Below, in pieces: positions 50,901 through 64,000 of a DNA stretch of 64,000 nucleotides. The notes beneath the pieces were generated by a model that had not been told where the DNA came from, ran no database searches, and was given only the letters and a program-made list of their open reading frames with translations. How positions within the stretch are numbered: position 1 is the stretch's first letter; every line of letters begins with the position of its first letter. This DNA comes from Ceratothoa steindachneri (taxonomy: Eukaryota > Arthropoda > Malacostraca > Isopoda > Cymothoidae): positions 103,829,578 through 103,893,577 of the forward strand of contig OZ018321.1 in assembly GCA_963969495.1 (NCBI GenBank), in the 5' to 3' direction. Both the position numbers and the translations under genes were made by a program.

Positions 50901-53900
50901 TCTTAGACGTATAAAGATACAAACAACAAAGACACAGAGAAGGTTGTGAGTCAAAGTGAAGAATAACTTTTCAGATCAAGTTTTGGACCAAGGAGCTGCT
51001 ACATTTAAGTAGCCCGTCCAAAGGTGGAAATTGGGGACTTCTCAAAATTAATGTGGCTTCTCTAAATTTATTTTTGCGAAAACCGTTGAGTAAATTATTA
51101 GGGACTGGTGGAAATATATTAAATGATTTAAATTATTGATATGATTAAAAAACTCGATGTAGCACTCGCACCTGATGTAACTTTTTTTTCTAAATAGAAA
51201 ATTCATATTGAGCTTCTGTCGCATCTTGGCGGGTTTAGCCGCGGGAAAATAAATCCTCTTTATCGGCGTGTACCGTGGTACATGTAGCAACGTTTCTCTC
51301 GTGGTACGATAGTGCTACGTCCGTTGTACGGTTAAGTAAGCCTGAGTTTCGATGATGGACGATAAACTTACGGCTCATTACGGTAGGAGAAGGTTGGACC
51401 TACGGCGATGTACGGTGTTCGTAGAGCAAAATTACGATGGCCATACTCACTACGCAAAATGACCATGGAATAAGTAATTTTTAACTACCCTTGGTCAAAG
51501 GCAAAATAGGTGGGTGGGGGGAGAGAATGCCTATAGTACCATGACAAATAGGTAAGCAAACAAAATCATTTACTTACATGATCAATATTTGACCCGTGAT
51601 CCTGTGGTGATTGCTGTCATCCTTGCTGTATTGAAATGTATTCGTCTCATAATATTCAATTTTATCGGTTTCGACGTCTCTTGTCAGCTATCCCTCCGAG
51701 CCCCAAGGTAGTGAAGTCTGTGTATGTTTTATATGTTTGTCTTTTGAGTGTCGATTGATGAGTATAGTTGTTTATTTTTGGTTTTGTAAGGTTATAGTAA
51801 GTACCAATTATTTTAATTTTTTAGGTCATAGTAGGTAGTAATTATTCCCATATTGGTTAAATTTGGGCTTAGAATCGTGGGTTTGTTATATTCGTGGTTG
51901 TCATGATTGGTAGTTAGCAGGTATGCTCTTATTTGTGACATTACACGGATCATATTATTATCCTTCCTGTAATTTAATATTTCTATATTGCATTTATACA
52001 TATCTATATTTTAATATATCTTTTGGTATTTATTTTATTTATTAAAAATAGGTTTATAATGTAAAAATCAATAATAATAATAATGATGTTAATATAATAA
52101 TACGGGGGTAAAATCAAACAATTTTTATTCTTAACATCTAACCATATACATTAACGTGTATTTTCTAATCCTGAGAATTGATGGGAGGTGAAGGCAAGCT
52201 GGCTTCATAAGGAGATGATATGCTGCCAAAGAAGGTGGTCATTGACACATATTGAGGTTAAAAAAACTGCTGAGGGTAGGAGTCTGGGGGCGGATACTGG
52301 CGAAAGTAGGAATGGGCGTCTGCAGTCTGCAGGGTAGGGGTGAGGTCAATTGTTGGGGGTGCTCGAGGCCCATTGCGGTGTTGGAACTGGGTGCCTGGTA
52401 CTGAGCTGTGGATGGCGCTGATGAGGGACAAGGGTATCAAGCTGCCGTTGCTCTCTTTGTACTTCCTAATTCTCTGCTCCTGGCCTTATAGCTGTGTAAC
52501 AGGATCATGACGTCATTCACATAATCATCCCAAAAGGAAGGGTTGAGTTGACTTTACGTGGCTTGATAGCCATATACCTAGCTGAACAGCTTCTGGCTTT
52601 TCAACTCCTCATTGAACTGGGGCTGGTTTGATCCTTATTAGCCGCAGCGCTACGTACACCTGAGTCCAACCAGGGAGCTTCAAAATATAAACATTATTAG
52701 AATCTGGAAACTCACAAAATATAACGACACATCAATAAAACAAAAATATATGTGGTATATCAACGTATATTTCAACGAAAATCTTACCCTAGCCATTAAG
52801 ATATCCTTGTCATTCTTCCCACTACTGCTAGAGGGGTCACGGAAGTTAAGTGACGATGTTTCCTCCCTCTCAACACCTGATGACAGCACCATGGTGGTGG
52901 TGGTGCTGGCGCTGGTGTTGGTATCAATGAGCTGTAAATGAAAAATCACGATTAAAAAATCTCTAGATACTTCCATGATGGTCAGATGTCACAGGGTAGT
53001 CTGTGTGGGGTGACGACATTGAACATCAGGTGTGTGGCATGCAGGTGGACTGCTAGCGATGGAACAGGCTCTGTCTGATACGTGAAAGTAACATATCATG
53101 ATGTGTAAAATTAATCTGGTCTTTCTATTAAAATAAAAAAAAATATGAACTTGCATTTGAACGTTTCTTTGAACTAAACTATATTGTTGATTGTGAATGA
53201 TATGAAATGAGTGAGAACGAACAAAACTTCAAATCTAAACTAGATTACAAATGAATAAAACCTACAAGTGCACTACCGACCAAAATAAGAGAAGGCATTT
53301 GCCTTACACTGTTGAGAAAGACCGTTTCTCATGATTCTAAATTTTTGTCGGCCTTGTGCAATTTTTTTCCAATTTTTAGCTTAGATATTTAGGAAGTTTA
53401 TCTATCCATTTTGTTTTTGGTCGCTTTTTGATAGTCTTTTGTCAAGGGTTAGGTAGATCGGTAATTTTACTGCTCTATCTATTGTCTTGGAAATTTGCTA
53501 CATGCCCTACACAACTCGATTTTAGGTTTATTTTAACTTAAACTATATCCTGAATTTTGGTTTGTCCATCTATCCTAGTAGCAAATATTCTGTCACAACA
53601 AGTTATCAAATTTATAATGCAATCAATGGCTCTTTGTGTTTTTCTAAGTTTTAATCTAAATTTTTTGTTAGGTTTCAAGTTTCGCTTCCATAGGTCATAA
53701 TTTAAGGGCTTATATTGGAGTTAAATACTAGTAAGTCATCTTGCCCAGACAACATTCTTTCTAGGTTACTCAAAGAAGGTGTAGAAACAGAATAATTCTT
53801 TTCGGAAATAGTTATTTCCTACTTCTAAAAAATCCGTAGTGGTCTAAGGGGCGGTTTAATTGAGATAAAAACAGGTGCTTGCTGCCTCAGTGTGCACGGT

Positions 53901-56900
53901 CCGAATCCCATCCCTGCTAGGATTTTTTCGAAATAGGAAATAACTATTTCCGAAGAAAACAATTATTCCGTTTGCTCTTTCTTGCGGTGTGTTGGATTTA
54001 TTTCATCATTCTCTCGCGCTCATGAGAGATATACATTTAGAGCACTGTATACAAGCATGGTCACCACATTTTACCGATGAATGACATCAACCTGCTAGAA
54101 TCAGTACAAAGGAGGGCAACGAAAGTAATACCTTTCCTGAAGCACCTTGAATATGAAGATAGACTGAGGGTATTTAATATGTTCTCATTTAAAAGATGAT
54201 GTGTGGGGGGAGATATGATTGAGCTATTTAAACTCTGTTCTGGGATGGATAAGTTGTATTTTAGCAAGTTATTTGAGTTGGAAGGTAGTAATTGGACTAG
54301 GCGTCACCATTTGAAAAATAAAAAAAGAGGTACAGGTTGGATGTTAGAAAATACTTTTTCATCAATAGAGTGGTAGATTACTGGAATAGTTTGCCATCTG
54401 AGATGGTAGACAGTCCAAACTTGAAGTTATTCTGGACCCATTTCGGTGGATGCAGTTTTTTATTATTGTATATTATGATTGATTTGGATTTTGACGAGTC
54501 TTGATGATGATGCTTTTTGTTTTTAACACATTCCTGTGGATGGTTCGAATTGTGTATTGTAGATCCATAATCTGACACAATCCTATGGATGCATTTTGTG
54601 GGTGGGTTTTGACAGATGCGAATGACTTTGATAGGCCCTTGTAGCTTTTGTCATCTGTGAAATTATGTTATGTTATGTTGGTTGTATAATTTTCTTTTCC
54701 GGCACATGGGCATTTTGCTTTTGGAGATAATGATTGCCTTTCAAATGCTTTCCAGGATAGACTGATTCTAAGTTAAATTTCTTTATCTTTTCATGGTGAC
54801 AGTGTAATATGTTGACCCAACTACATATGTTTGTGTACCATTTAAATTTTATCCTTGTCAATAGTGAGATTTATCATGTCGATCTCTGAGAGATTTGTCA
54901 TGACATTTGTTTTTCCAAGATTTATTTTAGTCCGACTTTTTATGCTTTCATGTTTAAGTTATTGAAGGATTGTTTGAATGAATCTATTGTACAGTCACGG
55001 CTAAAGGTTTTGAAACTACTAGATTTTTCATATAAGAAAATTAATAGAACTAATCAAAGAGTGAATTTTGCTTTAGTATGTTGTATCACAACTTGATGAA
55101 CAATAAAAAAATAACAGCTAAAAACACATATTTTGATAAATACAGGCAATTGATGCTGAGTGAATATTTACAAAGGTGTCTCTTGTTTTTCAAGTGTGCT
55201 TCAATTCATTTTGTCATGCTGGAGACCAAATTTATGATGATATCTTGACTGATATTACTCTATTTTGTTTATTACACAACCGCAATTGGTCAAATTTGGA
55301 TGGCTTCTGTTTATCAAATACCAGTTTGATTATCGCCAACAAATTTTCCATTGCAATGTGACAAGGTACGCCATCATACTGAAAAATCCAGTTGTCATTC
55401 CAAAACTGCCTCTGCACACTTGGGAAAAGGAGCTTATGAAACACATTTAGTTACCATTTTGAGTTCATGGTGGTGTGCTTGGGCAAAGTTGTAAGTGCCC
55501 CAGTTCCCTTAAATGAGAAGCAGATTCAGACTTGGAGAGTGTCCGGATGCCTCACTCTAGGCACGTCACAGGAATCGGGAAATCACTTCTCTATTCTCTT
55601 CCTAACGAGGGAACCTCCAGAAGCTCCAAACAATTGGAAGGGATCTTCATCAGAGAATATCACTTTCCCCGGTCTTCAACCCTACATTCTTTATATTTCC
55701 TACAAAAGTGGAGCCTATCCATATGGTTCTTCTGGGTGAGATGAGGCTTCTTCACAGGCTTTCTCAACTTAAAACTTTTGTCGAAAGGTCTGCCTCATTG
55801 TGCCCGTTCAAGCGTTCACACCTGCTTCTTTCCAATCGTGAGCAAGCTTGAGACAACCCGATCCTTGAGCTGGCACTATAGCAGGAAGCGATCTTAGCGA
55901 TCATATAAAGCTCTTGAGTGTCCAGAAGACATATTTCCAGGAAGTAATAACCCTAAAGATGGTGGTTCTGGCTGCAATTCCATTAGAAATTATCTCATTG
56001 CATTTCAGGCCACTTTGGTCCAGATCTATAGTGGTTGCACACTATTCTTCAAAAAGAACCATTTCTTGAATTAAAAAGATTCGATCAGTTATTTTTACCC
56101 TAAATATTACGAAATAGATTAAATTTATACAGAATAATTCATTTAACCAATATTTGTCAACATTTTACCATTTTAATTGAATAGCAAGCTCCAGGGACTT
56201 AAACTCACTTCCACAAGAACATGGCCAGAGCACCATTTCTTAAATGCTAACTTTTTAATTAACCTGAAATAATTTTGATATGATAATAATTATTTTATTC
56301 TTATCACTTATTTTTTTGAAAAGAATATATGTAGCAAAACTTTGGGCCATGACTATAGGTTATCAGCTAAGATTGAGGAAATCGCCATCGTTCTTAATGC
56401 CTTTGCTTTGCCAGTTTAGCCTCCGGAAGATTTCTTGCAGAAAGATGTGAATAATTTCGGAGAGGATTTTTTTGCCCTCCACATTTCTGTAATTGAAAGA
56501 TGTCTGAATCTTTATGTAATCTAATGCAGCATCTGCAATTTTGTTATGTGTTCTATGATATTTATATCCATATCTTGATTCTTCAAGGCCGTTATGACTG
56601 CTAGTGTTCCTATTGAATAAAATGTTTTATGGTACTCATAAATACCAAATTTAGAGGTACTCGTATATTGTACTCTGAACTTTCTCATTGAGCTGGTTGG
56701 TAGTGTTTATGTGGACAATCGTTCTTGGTTTTGCAGTTTCTTAGTAAGTATTCTTCTGAAGATTTTATAGACAAACGAGAGAAGGCTGAATGGTTTGTAA
56801 TTTATAAGGTCTGTTTGATCCCCTTTTTTATAAAAGGATTATTATTGTATTATGCAATTTCTCAAGAATCTCTCCGTATTTTTAACATCTTCAACATCTT

Positions 56901-58924
56901 TTAGCTTTTTTTTCAGCAAGTTCGAAGTGATGCTGTCTAGTCCTGGTGTTGTGCGGCTTTTCATTTGATTGGTTGAAATTTCGATTTATGATTTAAAAAC
57001 TCCTGGTACATTATTAGGTGTTGTTGGTTAGTTGTAATTGTGAATGTTGTTGTTGCTTGACTACACCCTTTCATTGTATTCATTTTTAAAGTCTCTTTTT
57101 TGCCATTTTATACCCCTTTCCTTATTTGATGGTATCTTCAACAACAGTTGTAGTGGAAACAATGCTTCCGATGTTAGAGAAGTTAAGCCACATTGCGTGT
57201 GGTTAATCATCGGCTGGATTTCCACTAAGTGTCGGCTTGCGGCGTCTGCCACTCACTTTAAATAGCCATGGTTCGTATTATACGTTAATCAGTAGTTCGC
57301 CACTGAAATAAAAAGGCAACTTAAACAAGTAAAGAGCAGTGGTAAGACTTTTACCATTAATAAGCATATATATACTAGCGGATATAATATAAGGGTCAGT
57401 AAGAAAAAGTGTATTTAAATATTAATTATAAAAGTTTACCAAAACGTTGAGACTATATATTATAGATATATTTAGATATAACTAATACCTATCTTTCATG
57501 AAAATTTCAAGTGAATGGAATAAATATTTCGTAAGTTATGAGAAAATAAACAAACTATCTTCCAAATTGCAGCGGCCAAAAGTTAAAGGTCACTTAGAAA
57601 AACAGTGTAAAATAGAACAAGAACAAAAAAGAAACCCTTACTATTAATATTTTGTGAGCTTCCCTTTACTAGCAATGACTTCCCGACATCTGTTATCACA
57701 GGACTGAATTAATTTCTTGCAAAATAATAGGGTAATATTGTTCCATTCGTTTTTCAATAATTCGTAGAGTTCATCTTGGTTCTTTGGATTTCTCCTTTGT
57801 GCCCCATCTCCAATAATCTTTCAAACATTTTCTATAGGGTTGAGATCAACTTCTTTATTACTCAAAAAATCTTTGACTCTCTTCGCAGCGTGGCAGGGAG
57901 TGTTCTTCTGCACGAAGATAGGAGGTTGAACTGACAAGGATCGGAGATGTGGAAGGGCATGCTGTCTAGGAATCTGCTTGTAACTACAGTATTGACAGTA
58001 CATTGTAGGCGAATAAGTGGACCAGGACCAGCAGCAGAGATCACTCCCCATACCATTATACTGCCTCCTCAATAATGCACTGTATTCTTCACACATGCAT
58101 GAGATAACCTTTCACTACATCTTCGTCGGACGTACATCTCGCCATCGGAACCAATCACATTGAACTTCGATTCATTGCTAAAATAAACCTGCGCCCACTG
58201 TTTTTCCGTGCAATTGATATGTTCATGAGCGTAAACAAGAAAGGTTCTTTGATTATTCTTGGAGATTTGAGGTTTCTTTGCTGGTGCCAGAGCAAGCAAC
58301 TCAGAACTTCGTAACATCTAGGAAACTTATTTGCGCGATACATTGACATCGGAGGTGGAGATGAACTCGCTGAATATCTCAGCAGTACTCTTAACCTATC
58401 CTTCAGTGACATTCTAACTATAATACGATCCTGTTTTGGTGTCGTTTTACAATGACTTAAAAGAGCTACAATTCGTTGCACAACACTTCTAGACCTTCCT
58501 ACAGTAGTTGCTATCAAGGAATTTGACTTGCCCTCTTGGTGAAGGCACACAATCGTTTGTTTTTCCTCACTAGGCACTGGTCGTCTCTCATAAGCCGCCA
58601 TATTGAAAGTTGAATGTTCCAATAATGTATGATCATAAGAAGCAACTATTAGCCCATCCACAGTCTCCTAAACAAAAATACCTCGGTTGGTAGCTCATTT
58701 TTCAAAGTGACCCTTAACCCTACGCCACTGCAATTTGGAAGATAGTTTGTTTATTTCATCATAAGCTACGAAATATTTATTCCATTCTCTTGAAACTTTA
58801 ACGAAAAATATATATTAGATATATCTAAATATGTGTATAATATATAGTCTCAAAGTTTTGTTAAACTTCTATAATAAATATTTGAATACACTTGCTCTTA
58901 CTGATCCTTATATTATGACCGCTA

Positions 58925-58999
<75 letters not shown>

Positions 59000-61900
59000 T
59001 GAATATTTGGCTATGTCTGGTGGGGTACTGTATGATGTGTTCTTCCAGGAACCGCACCTTCACTTGCTAAGAAAAAAAACACATGAACATATCGAAAATT
59101 TCGATAATTTATAGCGTCTAAATACAATTCTACGTAGGATATGTTTACATAAAATATAATGGATACATACGTTGCAGACGTGCATAATAACATTAAATTT
59201 ATCACACTTTCGTCCTGCCTGAAATTGCTCTACAAATGAATAATGGCAGTACAAACCTAAATTGATCATCAAATAAAAGTGTTTAGCTTCCATTAAAATG
59301 ATATATAGGTCAGTTAGCTTCGGCCAGGAACAATTGAAATAGGTTAAACAAATATAAAAAAAATCAATGGAAAAATAAATAATTACAAACATTTTACCCT
59401 CGTAACTAAGCCCTAGTTTTCTCTCTACCTCAGCAATAGACACTGGCACGTTTTTTCTCATCGTCTTTTCTTCTGGGTCTGGTTGGTTTGTCACTCTGGA
59501 TTAAACATTTCACCACTATTTTCATGCCCTCGTCGAATATGAAGGTGGTGACTCTAGAGATAGCTTAAGGGAGTTATACAGGTGGTGTGAAAAAAACATG
59601 GCAAGCTTCGATATTAAAAATCTAATTACAAACATTCCATTACAGGTAGGCAGGGTCCAGGTACGATTTTCTTTTATGATATAATACGTCTTCACCATTT
59701 GCCTCAATTGGACATCTTTAATATTGATAAGTTCCAAGAATTTTTGACTGAAGCATTGTTCCATTCTACTTTGGTAATTTTGTGCCTAAGAAAATTTGAG
59801 ACTTTGTTAGAACAAGTTGGTATAATGTGAATTTATTCAGGTATGTGTTACCGGGCAGCTTCAGACTGGAAATTTAAGGAATTTGCCAAGAGTTTTGTTG
59901 TTACTGTTCTTACCTATAATATAATTTTCTTGCTTTAATTAGTGCGTCCTTAATCAAATAATCATTGTAGCCTAATTTAAGAAAAACCTCAATAATATAC
60001 GAAATTTAGCGGCGACAAATTAAGGTCACATTATCTAAGGGGACGGAGATACATACAGTTCAATACACCGTTTCTGAAGGTAGGTTTTCCTAATTATTTT
60101 ACCTTTAAGACGTCAATAAAGGGAAATTTTACTTTCAGCTCAATTTCCACGGAAAAAAGAAAGTGAAGGAAGAAATGAATTGAAAGAATGAATTAAAATG
60201 TTAATATCAATAGAAAAATTTACCAAGACTTAGATGTCGTTGACATACAGAAACTAGTTAATACCCTGAACGAGAGAATACGGAGGAAATTCTTTTTCAA
60301 AGAGTGCATAAAGATAATTGCCAGAGAAAGAGAGAGAGAGGGAGGAACCTATAACAAACACTTCCTCTTGTTTAAAATAATTGTTATGAAAGTAAAGTAG
60401 TTATGTTTAGTTTGAAATATAATACAACTGGAAATTACGAGAGCGTCCTTTTGACTTCCACTAACTTCACCATTTACCGCAACCTCACTACTCCTGGCAA
60501 ATTATGCTCTCGTTCTCTGTAGCTTCTTAGAAAATAATGAAATTGGGCCTAGTAAAATGTCGCAAAAATAAACAAAACTTATTCATACAAACTCTTACTA
60601 AACATTGAATGGTGGAAATGACTTAAATATAAGAACAGGACGCCCTTCTTTTGACATCCTTACCGGAAAGGACATTACATGTATTGCTTGGGAAGAGGTT
60701 GTTAAATGCGAAGGTGGTGGCAACTCAACCACGCTATTTATGACGGCTCTCATTTTAATTTGCTTTGCCCTGATTCCACCTGACAGCGATGTGAATAGCA
60801 GTTCTCACGTCTCGCAGTTATCGCGTTGCCGCCTTGACTCTTTGTCGCATCTCCGACACGCCACCTTCCTTTCCACGTAGGGCTCCATGCAGTTCACGTG
60901 TTGCCTTCGTGGTTTGTTATGATATTACATCACGACAAACCACGACATTACTACCGTATGTCAAGGTGACTGTAAATCCTCCGGCATGTCCCGTGGCGAT
61001 ACCTTGCCATACCGTCACTACTTGATTGTACCACGGTGCAATAGCTATACAAGTATCACAGTGAAATGTGATTGTACGGTGTCCTACGCGATTCACACGA
61101 TGATGCTAAGGTGATGCCCGGTATTTTCGACCGACATGGCGAACTTTAAAATTTATGATAGGCCCCCAAATTTCTGACCTTAACTAGTTCGCGCCATTGG
61201 CGGGGCAGGGCGTGACTCACGGTTAGGGGCGGAGTCTCAGGGACATGCACGTTGTGCTTTTTCGGAGCATGTATCATGCATGATCTGTGAAGCACCGTGA
61301 GTTACTTCAATGTGTGATAAGCCCTTAAGTATCTTGATTTTTATTTTGCGATAGGAAAATATTGACCTGGTTTGAGATGAACTCTCATTAATGAGGCGGA
61401 GAGGATATTTTAATCTAATAAAACTACAGGTGGTATATGTAGTTTCATTTTGTAAGAAACAAGGGTCATATATTCGAAATGATCCTAAAAACCGATACTA
61501 ATACGAATTTTTTATGCCTATATCATATTATGCGAAAAAATGAATGTATATAGTAGATTATAGAATATATTTGTTTTAGTGAAAAAAAATGCAGTTTGAT
61601 CATTAAGACTAATGATTTTGACATCGAGAAAGGATCAACAATTTTCATTTTCCCATTCAACTTTGAAATTTGTGAAAAAATGAGGTTAGTGCGACTGTTC
61701 AGGAAGATATAAGGAGGTTAGTAAGACTGTTAGGGAAGATATAAGGAGGTAAGTGCGACTATTAGGGAAGATATAAGCAGCTTAGTGTGACTGTTCAGGA
61801 AGATATAAGGAGGTTAGTACGACTGTTAGGGAAGATATAAGGAGGTTAGTGCGACTGTTCAGGAAGAGATGAGGGGGTTAGTGCGACTGTTCAGGAAGAT

Positions 61901-64000
61901 ATCAAAGGAGTCTAAACGGTTTACTTGCCCAAGTGAGATGACGTCATCAACATAACTTTACCTTACAAAATTCGGTTTTAGTACAATAACAAAAGGTCAA
62001 CATACATAAGTCACGTGCTCTCAATTATTGTGACTTATGACCTGATGACCTTCAAAACTTTCAACAAGTGGGGCAATCCGAACCATACGTAGTTTTCTTT
62101 TAATACTTCCCGGACTAACTTTGGTAGGCTCTTGGCAAAAGCGAAAGCGAAGGTAAAACAACAGAAGGGTTTCAAATTTAGTTAGAATGGGCTGAATAGT
62201 TACGATGTTATTGCCAAAGAAGTCTTTGAAAAGGAAAAATTGTTACCATCCTACCTATGGACCGGCATAGTAACTTATAGAGTCGCACGCTCCTAAAAAG
62301 GAATGAGAACCTTTCAAAATATTTAATAAAATCATTACAAAAAATACGCTATAGAGGATTATCCAAAGGTTTAATTCCACAAAAATACGTTTGTGTAGCT
62401 TCATTAATTTTTTTTGTGCAAACGTTTCTTGGTGAGTATATTTTGTGTTATGTGTGGACGGAGTTGTTTGTGCGTTTGCTCATGTGTTTCAATGAAGTCG
62501 TTCCTAACAAGGCTGTGTCCTGGAGGTTGAATTTTATATTCTTCCGGCCAAAAATATGGCGAATGCGAGAGTAAATTATAAATAGGCCTTTAGAATTTGA
62601 GACCTACCGCCTCAATATACTAACGTTGCTCTTTTTATGTCTTGCAAAGTGCTCCGTATAAGGCAGTTTCGTATTCACAGCAATGCCATGGCAGCTTTTC
62701 CCCTGTGGCCTACTATTTATTTATTCAGTTCATTTGGAATGTGGAGTCAAGTGAAGTGTCTTAGAGATAATCTTATGGGCTTTGGCCTATTAATGGCTTT
62801 CTTATTAGTAGATATGATACTGTGAGACAATTGGCGCCGGTACTTGGTTGTCAGAGGGTCTAATATATTGGTTCGAATTCATTAGTGAGCCACCCACCCC
62901 TCCCAAGCAGGGAGGTGATGCTAATCAGTCTGGACGTCGAGTCTGATGTGTGTGGGCAGACAAATCCAGCCACAAACGCCATTACACATATAATTAATCA
63001 CTACAGCGCTGTTTCTTCACCCGCACATTACTCTTCCGTCCCACAACCTAGTTAGTTAGTTAGTCAGCGCCAATCCTTCCATGATACTGGGAGGATCCCC
63101 GACCGGATAATGAAATCTATATAAAGTCAGAGGACCCCTCGGGCCGGTCCTCTTTTGGGGAGAGGTGCCAGGAAGTATTATGATTTGACACCAAACAGCG
63201 CTCAGGTGGAAGACTTCGTCACCTCGGGGGAGAGGGACCTGTTCAGCGTCAGAGGTACGTGGATATAGATACCCATCGCCAGGATTCCTTGGAACAGAGT
63301 GTGTGTGCGTGTGTTGTGCTGTGAAGTTGGGAGAGGAAAGAAAGCAGTGTTGTGATTGGCTATGTGTGAGGTGAGAGGTGTAAGATCTACCCACCCGAAA
63401 ACTGGGTGAGCACAGCGCGTCCACCAATCGGTAGCCAGATCTCTCCGTGCGCTGACTTTTCTGTCCGCCATGCTGGGATTCGGAGTCGAACCTGGTACCG
63501 CGACGTTAGGAGGCCAACGTCGTATTCACTCGGCTAGCATGAGCTGTTCCAAGAACCTACTTGAGGGGGTTTCAGTAACTCCACTTCGCTAACGCAGAAC
63601 GGGAGGTTCTCCAATGGCTATCAACGGTGCAGTTCTATATGTAAGTTTCCTTCACAAAAAAACGGCGAATGGTGCTCGTGAGATTTCGGAGATTGTCATT
63701 CTGATCGTTATGTTAATTAGTTTGTCTAATAGGAGGATCTCGCAACTTTCTGATACGAGAAGGATGGAGTGAGAGCTTCTTTTATGAAAAGAAGTGCGTG
63801 AAATTCCATACCAGAACAAAGTCAAGATATTTTACGTGTCGGAATCATGGTTAATTCGCTGGGGTTATCTCTATAGCCTTAAAAGGAAACATAAACAAAT
63901 TAGTCTCGGCTCTTCTTTCAGCACGCAACCAAGCCTTCATCTATTCCATACTCTCAGCTCTTCACTCAGCAAATGACAATACTCTCACCTATTGCATACT

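Overview
This window reads as intergenic DNA from an AT-rich invertebrate genome. Long (TA)n tracts, several non-LTR families, four Penelope-like (PLE) copies and many Tc1/mariner copies make an arthropod, perhaps a crustacean, the most plausible source, but no host gene fixes the taxon. Every coding sequence I recognise belongs to a transposable element, a virus-like element or a multicopy repeat family, and every one is broken by stops, frameshifts, deletions or lost catalytic residues. No rRNA gene, intact tRNA gene or CRISPR array was seen.

Layout, 0-23.6 kb: a DD41D mariner end (4-393); a dimeric minisatellite (1.44-1.99 kb); an I/Jockey-like LINE (2.8-5.0 kb, +); a Ty3/gypsy pol remnant split by (TA)n and a perfect hairpin (5.5-7.8 kb), followed by an LTR-like GC-rich block; a complete-length mariner with TIRs and TA duplications (9694-10995); a broken multicopy gene I cannot name (11.2-12.9 kb); a CR1/L2-like LINE end (13.5-14.0 kb); an I/Jockey-like LINE with ORF1 and ORF2 (14.5-17.3 kb, -); a PLE with GIY-YIG and a hammerhead-like tail (18.4-20.4 kb, -); and a piggyBac with TTAA duplications (20689-23412) whose right end is internally duplicated.

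The most notable block is 24.1-33.7 kb, the decayed body of a Polinton/Maverick virus-like element. A protein-primed family B DNA polymerase lies on the minus strand (24.16-27.44 kb). Small virion-type genes (29.1-30.0 and 32.0-32.3 kb) and a capsid protein of the F54H12.2-like family (32.4-33.7 kb) lie on the plus strand. A dispersed MITE-like repeat and a foldback sit inside the polymerase. Integrase, packaging ATPase and protease were not found.

34-64 kb: a PLE RT fragment (34.3 kb, +) abutting a second broken multicopy gene (34.9-36.1 kb, -); LINE fragments; an internally deleted mariner (40.05-40.92 kb); a DD41D mariner inserted in the middle of a (TA)n tract (42.26-43.21 kb); a second GIY-YIG PLE (44.5-45.2 kb, -); a decayed Tc1 (46.3-47.5 kb, +); a LINE RT (49.9-50.9 kb, -); a CR1-like LINE remnant containing an inverted-repeat cassette around a tRNA-like core (53.7-54.5 kb); an RTE-like LINE split by a Tc1-like element (54.7-57.0 kb); a Tc1 with about 225-bp TIRs next to (TA)n (57.4-58.9 kb); PLE fragments; a 32-bp tandem array; and a tRNA-derived SINE (63.05-63.54 kb, -).

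The elements do not form a pathway. What links them is insertion history: Tc1/mariner elements in TA tracts, a MITE inside the Polinton polymerase, Tc1 inside RTE, and simple repeats inside gypsy.
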